From the NCBI GenBank assembly GCA_900128565.1, contig LT636092.1, forward strand, positions 1 to 16,589: DNA of 16,589 bases, written 5' to 3'. The notes under the pieces were generated by a model. The model was not told where the DNA came from, ran no database searches, and saw only the letters and a program-made list of their open reading frames with translations. Shown here piece after piece: positions 6,873-13,497 of the stretch. Origin of the DNA: Stramenopiles sp. TOSAG23-6. Lineage: Eukaryota; Sar. Within the stretch, counting starts at the first letter, position 1. Each line of letters opens with the position of its first letter. Both the position numbers and the translations under genes were made by a program.

Positions 6873-9744
6873 TTACACTGTCTCTGAATCATCTTTCCTT
6901 ACTATTAATTCTGCGACCACACCATTATTATCAGAAACACCTCCAACAGGATCCAATGCTCTCATTTGAATTACACTCTGTGTCTCCCAAGATTGAGGAA
7001 TTTCATATTGAAAATTGCCACTTTTAAACCATACAGCCTCAGTTGTAACAGTATCAGACCATGATGATCTGATTTTTTGCTCCTGTAGATAATCAATTTG
7101 CTTTTGGTCAGGTGTTCCAAGATAGTGAGAAACAACACTTGTAAAGTCTCCCATTACAATGTCAGTACCAGCTCTAAATATCTGGTTGATAGCCTCAACC
7201 TTGACCTCAGTAATGTGTTTTTCCTGGGCATTATCTTCAACTTTCTCTCCACTGCAAAGATCCACATTAGCCACTACAATGTTTGTGCTTGGTCTTAGTT
7301 TTAGTTCCAATTTTAACAAAAGTGTTTCCCTCTGTATTTCACAAAACTCTGCAGGAATCTTCTGCTTACTCTCCTCACCTGGTGATACATCCCAATCAGA
7401 ATTACGCCTCAATAAAAATGCTTGTAGATGAGTACGCTGTATCTGTTTACCATTACCACCTACATAGAGATTCCTCATGACTTTTTCATAGCATGGAGAA
7501 AAGTCAGTATGTCGGTCAAATAATGGTACTGTCTGCAAGGCTACAACATCTGGAGTATGTATTTCAAGTTGCTGTGCTAGAGTGTCACGAATGTATCATG
7601 AAAATATATTATGTCAAATTCGAAATTTGTTAGTATATTATAGAATTTGGTACAGAGAAATATTAACTTTGAAATTCATGATGAAAACGTGCATTTCTTC
7701 TGGCCTTCTTCCATCAGGGTTTACCAATCCCAAATTGATTGTTGCCACCTTAATTTTTGGATATAGACCCTTTTCACTTATTACTTCTCTACAGATTGGT
7801 AGTCCATAATTCACTTGATAAACTGGAAGAACCGCCTGGATATCTCTTACCATAAAGTAACCAGCTACTGTATCGGGGTAGTCACGATTCATACTCCAAC
7901 TATCGTATTTTGCTTCCGGCGTTTCATAAGATTTCCATTTTGCATTTGTTTTTGTTCTTCCTGGTGCTACAAGATTCAAAATGACACTTCCATGATATGA
8001 TCCATCATCAGTATTACCAAAATGAAAAGCTGGTTCTGTCGCATATCTATCTAAATAAACTGCATTCCCCATTACATTTCCATTTTCCCTTGGGTGTCTT
8101 TCTCCATCATATATTTCACCACCTATACGGTATCCATCTTCAAATATTTTTTCTCTTGCGTTCTGATCACGACATCCATGCCATAGCCATTCTAACTTGT
8201 CTGATACGTCTCTTTTTTTTAATTCTTCAGCTTTTTTGTAAAACGGAATCGATAGCTTTTCATTTTCACATACAATAACAGATTTTACCTCACGTTCGCC
8301 CCAAGCATTGTCCCATTCCCAACCTTCTCTTACCTGCAAAGTTTTAAATTTTCTGGCTGCAAATTCAAAGTGACTCTTGAGAAATGGATCTTTTTCTGTT
8401 GAAAATATTTCAACACAATGTGCCGAATGGGTTATCTTTGCTTCTCCTTTCGCATCGGACTGTCTGACACTTTTCTGGAGTGGTTCCGGAAGATGTCGTT
8501 TAGTTACATATTGCCATTTCAAAAATGCAGATTTTAATTTACGTGAAAGGAACTTTAACTTTTCTTCATGTAATGCCAAGAGTTTTTGTCGATCATTTAC
8601 TCCAAGTACCAAAAAAGAATGTTCATGTATCCCTAATTCTGGGTGAATTGCATTTAATAAACTTCTAATATGATTTTTTTTCAATGATACATTATTCCAT
8701 TCAACGAGCTGACATGTACTGTGAAAAATATGTAAATAAATATATCGTAAGATATGAAATTTGGTACAAAAAAAACTTTAAAATTGATGATGAAAAAGTA
8801 CGTGTATCAGCAAACAACTGCCTACTCTCTTCTAAACCAGGAAGTGGAAGAAAACTATCTTCAGTTCCAAGAAAATCCAATAGAAAACGTTGACGTGCTC
8901 GTTCTCTTTTTCTATACTTTTCTTGGAGAGGATCTAGATCAAGTAATGTGAAAAAATATGTCAAATTTGAAAATCCTCAGATATGAAATTCATTACAAAA
9001 AACGCTAACCCTAATTAAAATTAATGATAAAAACGTACAGATAAAAAGGGATACCTTTCAAAAGCTACAGCAACATTGTCATACATAACTTTAGCACCTT
9101 TCAATAGATTAATTTCAAGTTTTATCTTTTCTCGAGGATCCTTGCTTCCTTTTTCACGTGCTCGATGTATTGTGAAAAATATGTAAAATTCGAAATTCGT
9201 TAGGTATGGAATTTGGTACAAAAACAAAATTGAAATTTTACTGATGAAAAGGAAAACGCACAGGTACTTCAAGATGCCTAATTCTGCTTAAAGCATTTGC
9301 TTCATAATTTTTAAAAAGTCTTTCCATTTCGTCTTTTTTTTTTATTATTTGTACTTTGTCCTTGTTCATTTCTTCTTTGTACTTGTTTATTTCTTCTTTG
9401 TATTTTAACAATTCCGATAGCTTTTCTTCTAGAGCCATAATCTCTATTTGTTTTTTGGGTGTTCTTTTTCTTTGGTTCCTTTCATGAAGTATTTTCTCGC
9501 GTGTTTTTGTTACTTCTGCATCAAGATCCGGGTGTTTTATTAATTTTAATTTTGCTTCGTGAAGTTCCATAGAATGTAATGTACTTTCATGAAATTCAAC
9601 AATGACTTTCCTATCTTGAAGAATTCTCTGGAAAATCGCTTCATGATGTTCTCGACGTTCCGTCCTCAATTCATATTCTTTGGCGGAAAGTGCCCCATTC
9701 ACAGTGACAAAGTTTAGAAATAGTAATAAGATACATATTGACAT
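6873..9744 (-). CDS. Secreted/ER coiled-coil PARP fused to a degenerate EEP domain, five exons
   Basis: The proposed exons are 9744-9262, 9164-9039, 8940-8802, 8713-7693 and 7590-6873. They sum to 2487 nt, giving 828 residues plus TAA, all in one frame. Residues 1-17 look like a signal peptide. Residues about 20-155 are a Glu/Lys-rich coiled coil. A PARP-type ADP-ribosyltransferase domain covers about 380-555: WHG with His428, a GNAVYLDRYATEP segment (Tyr469/Tyr473), and LPVYQVNY. The third H-Y-E position appears to be Tyr535, so mono- rather than poly-ADP-ribosylation is likely. An endonuclease/exonuclease/phosphatase (EEP) fold covers about 568-828: KVATIN, PDVVALQ, VVANVDL, GDFTS and SDNN. 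Its catalytic Glu, both His and the GDFN Asn are replaced (Thr610, Asp700, Asn811, Thr740), so it is probably inactive. It is divergent from the ArsM gene. All four introns are related non-GT-AG elements. Exon borders are inferred from frame and homology, not from RNA. Confidence 0.72.
7591..7692 (-). mobile_element. Introner-type intron 4 of the PARP-EEP gene
   Basis: This 102-nt unit begins GCACGTTTTC and ends GATACAT in the gene's direction. It contains the exact branch-site word TACTAAC (plus-strand 7629-7635), about 40 nt from the 3' end. AT lies before the unit and AT at its end, so AT..AC borders fit equally. Removal joins PEE to IRDTLA inside the EEP domain and keeps frame. Confidence 0.75.
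8714..8801 (-). mobile_element. Introner-type intron 3 of the PARP-EEP gene
   Basis: This 88-nt unit begins GTACTTTTTC and ends CACAGTACAT. Its core is TTGTACCAAATTTCATATCT. No in-frame GT-AG pair exists nearby: the only in-phase AG would need a phase-0 donor, and none is present. Removal joins FADT to QLVEW in frame. Confidence 0.75.
8941..9038 (-). mobile_element. Introner-type intron 2 of the PARP-EEP gene
   Basis: This 98-nt unit begins GTACGTTTTT and ends CACATTACTT, the only family member here ending CTT instead of CAT. It is also the most diverged in the core (CTGAGG in place of CTAAC). Removal joins ...RYPFL to (S/F)DLDPLQ in frame. Confidence 0.7.
9165..9261 (-). mobile_element. Introner-type intron 1 of the PARP-EEP gene
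   Basis: This 97-nt unit begins GTGCGTTTTC and ends CACAATACAT. Its core has GTACCAAATTCC followed by TACCTAACG, with CTAAC at plus-strand 9199-9203. Removal joins HLEV(P) to RAREKG in frame. Confidence 0.75.
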
Positions 9745-10095
9745 TCTTTCAATTGTTCCACTAAATGATTAATGTTGTTATACTAAATTAGTTCTCTTGT
9801 CGTTTCGGTGAAGTAATATGAAAGTGTGTGTGCATTCATAACAGAAAAGAATCTCCGCATGATCGACACAGGTTCGAAGATTCGACAGACATCAAAATTT
9901 CTTGGATCAGTCAAATCTCAAGACTCAAGATTGTTTCTTTTTTTTTCAATCGTATTTTCTCAACCACTCTCCATTCTGCACTACAGAAAAGGGAGATAGA
10001 GCTTATTTTTGAGAAGAAAGGAAAAGAACATCTGGTCGTGTATTTGTTGGAAACAGGTTCTACGGAGGACACCGAGGGTGTTCTTTCCTAAAAGT
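9745..10095. promoter_or_regulatory. Divergent upstream region between the PARP-EEP and ArsM genes
   Basis: This 351-bp region separates two divergently transcribed genes and must hold both promoters. A pyrimidine tract lies at about 9935-9951. The ArsM frame stays open upstream to an alternative ATG at 10009. I recognise no binding sites. Confidence 0.35.
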
Positions 10096-11121
10096 ATGGG
10101 GACTACGTTTTCAACTAAATCGACGGAAGCAGTGTCTACAAAAGGTGATTTCAATTCAAACCAAAAAAGCGAAAAGATTGGTTCAAGCATAGATGAAATA
10201 CATGCTCAAGTTAGATCCGCTTATCATCGTACAGCAGAAGGTGGATCTCTTGCTACAGGTGCTTCTGCAGGTTGTTGTGGTGTTGAAAGGGACTATGACG
10301 CAGTATCAATGCGTTTAGGCTACACTGCGGAAGATATTGAAAAAGCTGGGGAAAGTAACCTTGGTTTGGGGTGTGGCCAACCCGTTAGTTGGGCAAACTT
10401 AAAACCTGGTGAGTTTGTTATTGATTTAGGCTCAGGTGCAGGTTTTGATTGTGTTTTAGCTGCTGGTCAGGTCGGACCAAAAGGCAAAGTTGTTGGTATT
10501 GACATGACACCTAAAATGGTTGATAAAGCAAATAGGAGTGTCAAAGAAAAAGGTTTGTCTGAATATGTACAATTTATTCATAGTGAAATTGAACATTTAC
10601 CTGTTGAAAGTGGTATGTTTGACTGTTTATTATCAAATTGTGTAGTGAATCTTTCTCCTGATAAAAACCAAGTATGTACGTTTTCAAAATTGAATTTCAA
10701 ATTTTTATCTTTTTTTCGTACGAAATTTCGTACCTAATGAATTTTGACTACATTTTTTTTTCACAAAACATGTCGAGAAGCCTTTCGAGTACTCAAAGAA
10801 GGTGGAAGACTTTGTATATCTGATATTATTGCGACAACAGAAATACCAGAAAGACTTCAAACTGCTGAAGCTTTGGCATGCTGAGTTGCAGGAGCCTCAC
10901 GAAAACATGAATTACAGACAATGCTTGAAAATGCTGGCTTTGTCAATGTATACATTGAAGAGAAACCTACAAGTAAGAATTTTATAAAGGATTGGCTTCC
11001 TGGAAGTGGTGCAGAGAATTTTGTAGTTTCTGCAAAAATATCAGCAAGTAAACCAATGATGGAAGTACTAGGAGTCAAAGATGAAATCGTTCATTCGACT
11101 ACTACATCTAAAAGTCGTTGA
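10096..11121 (+). CDS. arsM: Bacterial-type arsenite methyltransferase (ArsM), predicted selenoprotein
   Basis: Exons 10096-10675 and 10772-11121 sum to 930 nt, giving 309 residues. ArsM transfers methyl groups from SAM to trivalent arsenic bound by cysteines. Seen here: an AEGGSL...GCCG segment (48-62), [12 protein letters not shown] (89-100), the SAM-binding [11 protein letters not shown] (108-118), GIDMT (134-138), and [13 protein letters not shown] (180-192). In-frame TGA 10882-10884 (codon 231) sits directly before VAGA, where the family has its third arsenic-binding cysteine. Reading continues 78 codons with typical ArsM content to TGA-TAA at 11119. Cys93, Cys182 and Sec231 fit the CmArsM C72/C174/C224 pattern. 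A SECIS-like fold follows in the 3' UTR. The sequence resembles bacterial ArsM, so transfer from bacteria is likely. The start is uncertain: ATG 10009 would add 29 residues. The chosen start gives MGTTFS, an N-myristoylation-like N-terminus. Confidence 0.85.
10676..10771 (+). mobile_element. Introner-type non-canonical intron in the ArsM gene
   Basis: This 96-nt unit begins GTACGTTTTC and ends CACAAAACAT. It carries the palindromic core CGTACGAAATTTCGTACC, then CTAATGA about 34 nt before the 3' end. The repeat ATGT lies at both ends, so the removed unit can shift by up to 4 nt (GT..AT or AT..AC among others). Removal gives [17 protein letters not shown], the expected family sequence. No nearby GT-AG combination preserves this frame. 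Confidence 0.85.
10882..10884 (+). other. In-frame TGA, predicted selenocysteine codon
   Basis: TGA lies between Cys230 and Val-Ala-Gly-Ala, at the position of the conserved third catalytic cysteine of ArsM. The downstream frame keeps family sequence to the C-terminus, and other genes in the window encode Trp with TGG. A SECIS-like structure is present about 320 nt downstream. Confidence 0.78.
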
Positions 11122-11327
11122 TAAATATTGAAATTGTAACAAAACTTTTTTTTTGCAAAAATACTTGTTTGCTTTAATACACAATCTAAATCTATATATC
11201 CAAGACAAAGAAATGACCTTTTTTCTTTAAACAGCTTGAAGTTGCAAGAATTATAGTGATAGTTGTCTAGAAATTATAGTATACAGAATAAATGAAAAAA
11301 TATATCTGTTTTTATAGACTCATTATA
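11122..11327. other. Convergent 3' region of ArsM and the Rpr2-type gene
   Basis: These 206 bp hold the ArsM 3' UTR with the SECIS-like fold. An AATAAA word at 11287-11292, about 20 nt after the SECIS, could be the ArsM poly(A) signal. Confidence 0.5.
11203..11268 (+). promoter_or_regulatory. SECIS-like element, form 2, in the ArsM 3' UTR
   Basis: The lower helix is AGACAA (11203-11208) paired with TTGTCT (11263-11268). The core quartet is ATGA (11213-11216) opposite TGAT (11257-11260). The next helix has 12 nt on each side (11217-11228 and 11245-11256) with about 7 Watson-Crick pairs, the best block being TTCTT/AAGAA. An AAA bulge sits at 11229-11231, 12 nt above the quartet. A mini-stem CAGCT/AGTTG (11232-11236/11240-11244) closes the top. 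This matches eukaryotic form-2 SECIS geometry. It begins 81 nt after the stop. The U-U mismatches in the middle helix are the weak point. Confidence 0.72.
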
Positions 11328-12071
11328 TTATGTTTTCCAAGAGACTAAATCTGATAGAAAATCGTTTAAACCTTCTGTTTTTTTTTTATCTATTTGCTTA
11401 CCTCTGGACTTATTTTTCCTTTTATTCTTATTTTTCATTTTACTCTTACTTTCGTATTGTGTTTTATTGCCCTTGTGGGACTTTTGCATGTCCTTCGAAT
11501 GAGTTCCCAAAGTAGAAAATTTCTTTTTTGTATTCTTCACATTTGTGCTATTCGCATCACAGGGGCTCTTTCCAGATATTTTACTATTACGAGAACTTTT
11601 ATCTTTTAATAATTTCTCATTTATATTAGATGATGTTGACGTATTAGACATATTGCGTCTTTGTTTCTTTCGTTGTTGTGTCTGTATTCCCGTTGAAGTG
11701 GATAAATGACCACACACAGTACAAGAATAGACTATTTCATTCTTCAACTGTTGGAAACGCTTCTGTTTTTGCTTTTCACGATCATCTATTACACTACGTT
11801 TCTTTCTCCTTGCACTATTTACGCTTGAATTGCGAGTTCTTTTATTAAGTCGAACTTTACAGTTAACCCCAGGGCGTTGAATGATATTACAACCTAAACA
11901 AACAGGTAAGTCATTGGGGAGGGACACTCGAAGTACCCGAGCTAGATCGGACGCTTTCCAGGAATAATAGTGAAATAACTGTGGATCTGAGTCAGAATAC
12001 TCTTTTGCAAGCTCTAAAAGATGCTGAACACGACGAACACATACTTGTGATCGCATTGTCGCCTCCATCAA
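11328..12071 (-). CDS. RPR2: RNase P/MRP subunit of the Rpr2/Rpp21/SNM1 type
   Basis: This is an intronless 247-codon frame ending in TAA. Residues 1-50 form a helical segment with RVQHLLELA and a second helix ending ARVLRVSLP. A four-cysteine zinc ribbon follows: Cys58-x2-Cys61 in PVCLGCNIIQRPGVNC and Cys117-x2-Cys120 in YSCTVCGH. The knuckle followed by PG-x-N and a basic R-L-N-K-R segment is typical of Rpr2/Rpp21, a protein subunit of RNase P, which removes 5' leaders from pre-tRNA in the nucleus. The insert between the ribbon halves (about 72-116) is long and basic. Residues 125-247 are a low-complexity Lys/Ser/Asn tail, longer than in most family members and probably nuclear-targeting. 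SNM1 (RNase MRP) is the alternative. An ACGCG word lies 100 bp upstream. Confidence 0.72.
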   Translation of the reverse strand: MMEATMRSQVCVRRVQHLLELAKEYSDSDPQLFHYYSWKASDLARVLRVSLPNDLPVCLGCNIIQRPGVNCKVRLNKRTRNSSVNSARRKKRSVIDDREKQKQKRFQQLKNEIVYSCTVCGHLSTSTGIQTQQRKKQRRNMSNTSTSSNINEKLLKDKSSRNSKISGKSPCDANSTNVKNTKKKFSTLGTHSKDMQKSHKGNKTQYESKSKMKNKNKRKNKSRGKQIDKKKTEGLNDFLSDLVSWKT

Positions 12072-12294
12072 GACAAAAATGTCTCAATGAAAATCCTACT
12101 CTCAAATCTAATCTACTAATCAGCACACAGTGTGTTCTGTTGTGAACTTGTGTGATGTTGGATTGAAGCGAAACGCGCGCTGAAGATTTTTTTCTAAATT
12201 TTTAAATTGAGAAAGTCCGAGGCAAATAATAATTTGTAATATTCAGTATAAAATCTCACTTTTATATACAAAACATGCCCATATTATACTGTGC
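12072..12294. promoter_or_regulatory. Short region between the M28 gene end and the Rpr2-type start
   Basis: These 223 bp hold the Rpr2-type promoter and the M28 3' UTR. AAACGCGCGC at 12171-12180 is the only GC-rich word and recalls the ACGCG cluster upstream of the WW gene at a similar distance. Confidence 0.35.
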
Positions 12295-13197
12295 TTATAA
12301 GAAGTATTTATACCAAATCAAACCTCCCGCCAAAAGTAGTAAGGGTGAACTTTCCAGAGCATAATTTACCTGACTAGTGATTTTTGTATATAAAGTTGTA
12401 TCCTCTCTCTCCTGTGTCAAAGTTACAAGTGAACTCACTAAAGCTGACATCCTATTATAATCAAGATCCCAATAGCAGTTTTGATTCTTACGAAAATTGA
12501 TTGGAGTTCGCTCTGTTTCGTCTTGCATCCCTCCAAATGCAAATACAGTGTTTATCAAATATGTCACATTCAAAATTTGTTTAGGTACAAAAAAAACATA
12601 GAATTTGAAAGGATAGAAAACCTTTGAAGTGAGTATGAAAAAAAAAACAATTTAAAATTTAAAATTTAAAATTTAAAATTCATGATGAAAATATAAATTT
12701 AAAAAAAATACATTGTTAGGTACAAAATTTCGTATGAAAACAAATAAATTTGAAAATAAAGTAAAAACAACATACATTCATCATAGATTTTACGATATCT
12801 TTTCGTTTTCTCTTTTTCAGGTTCAATTGAAATTGTTTTAGCATCGAAGGAATCTCCTCTCGTATGATAACACGCATTTCGCATTTCTGAAGTGTCTGCA
12901 ATTAAAATCGCTGGAAGTTTATTTTCCCAAAATGAAGCATGTATTTTGGAAAAATATTTGAAAATAAATCTAAAAACTTTTGTTAGGTACAAAATTTCGT
13001 ACGAAAACAAATTCGAATTTGAAAAAAAATAAAACATACATGGTCAGAACGCATGAAATCATTAAACAATCCTGGATTTTCCTTTGCATTTGGGAGCTTC
13101 TTGTACATTGTGGATATTCTTGATTGATTTGAACCATAATTACAATTAATTTCTTGGTATTCTTTGATTTCATTGCGAGCTTTTAAAAACAAATACA
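12295..13197 (-). CDS. M28-type peptidase, 3' exons only, broken at the repeat boundary
   Basis: Three exons are read: about 13195-13040, 12938-12776 and 12560-12295, giving about 194 residues with the N-terminus missing. After removing the two introns the protein reads ...MRSDH-ASFWENKLPAILIADTSEMR.. then CYHTRGDSFD. The SDH-x-x-FW, PA-(I/L)-L-(I/L)-x-DT and YHT elements are the C-terminal part of zinc peptidases of family M28 (aminopeptidase-type); the His of YHT is a metal ligand in that family. A helix DLDYNRMSALVSSLVTL follows, and the C-terminus is hydrophobic (PLLLLAGGLIWYKYFL), a likely membrane anchor, so this may be an ER or vacuolar membrane peptidase. The upstream part, with the other zinc ligands, would lie beyond 13197, where the right arm begins; the gene is cut by that junction. 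Confidence 0.62.
12561..12775 (-). mobile_element. Double introner intron in the M28 gene
   Basis: This 215-nt intron begins GTATGTTG and ends GTGACAT. It contains two family cores (around 12713-12750 and 12576-12616), each with a CCTAAC-like word, and a microsatellite between them. Removal joins KIYDE to YLINTVFAFGG in frame. It looks like one element inserted next to or inside another. Confidence 0.7.
12651..12680. repeat. Short tandem repeat TTTAAAA x4
   Basis: About four copies of the 7-bp unit lie inside the longer M28 intron, between the two introner cores. Confidence 0.85.
12939..13039 (-). mobile_element. Introner-type intron in the M28 gene
   Basis: This 101-nt unit begins GTATGTTTTA and ends AAAATACAT. 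Its core CGTACGAAATTTTGTACC is followed by CTAAC (plus-strand 12982-12986). CATG is repeated at both ends. Removal creates RSDH-ASFWEN, the M28 motif, which no nearby GT-AG choice gives. Confidence 0.8.
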
Positions 13198-13388
13198 CAA
13201 AGAAGAATGAAAAAGTAGAACGTGTACGTTCAAATCAAGATAGTTCTGACTCTACCAATTTGCGAACAAATAATCCAGGGAAAAGCCATCTCAGTAGTAT
13301 AAGAAGCATATTTACACCAAAAGAAGAACCAATACCAGTAAAAAAAGTTTGCCCTGCAGCCAAATATCGCGCCAAGTTTTCTTTGTAG
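13198..13388 (+). pseudogene. Truncated copy of the WW gene 3' end
   Basis: This piece encodes the last 60 or so residues of the WW protein, identical to 3202-3392 on the other strand. It lacks the WW domain and repeats. It joins head-on to an exon of the M28 gene. An ATG at 13164 creates a chance fused frame. It is an assembly or rearrangement product rather than a gene. Confidence 0.85.
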
Positions 13389-13497
13389 CTGCTACCCTGG
13401 TTTTATTAAAACACAAAATGATAAAAAATGAAATAACGTTTCAGTATGTTTCAAAAAAAATAATAAAAGCTTTTATAATTTATCTTTTTAGTGATCA

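Noticed and set aside
9165-9261. A GT-AG choice for PARP intron 1 ending after GGAAGCAAG
   Set aside because: It keeps frame but removes RAREKGSK and ignores the shared ACAT end seen in the other introns. It remains a weak alternative until RNA is available.
10671-10800. Canonical GT-AG splicing of the ArsM intron from GTATGT at 10672
   Set aside because: The next AG sites (in CGAG, GAAG and TCGAG) all give the wrong frame for [11 protein letters not shown]. The GTAC..ACAT unit gives the right one.
10882-10884. ArsM as a pseudogene broken by TGA
   Set aside because: The frame after the TGA keeps family sequence for 78 codons, the codon sits at the catalytic cysteine position and a SECIS-like fold follows. 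A random stop would not show this.
10882-10884. TGA read as Trp under an altered genetic code
   Set aside because: Trp is encoded by TGG throughout, no other in-frame TGA was seen in the genes read, and Trp would not fit the cysteine position.
12616-12690. A mini-exon between the two introner cores in M28
   Set aside because: Joining exon 2 straight to exon 3 already gives the right frame, and the intervening DNA is a microsatellite plus A/T tracts.
7591-13039. U12-type (minor spliceosome) introns
   Set aside because: AT..AC borders are possible, but the 5' ends lack ATATCC and the branch word is CTAAC-like rather than TTCCTTAAC.
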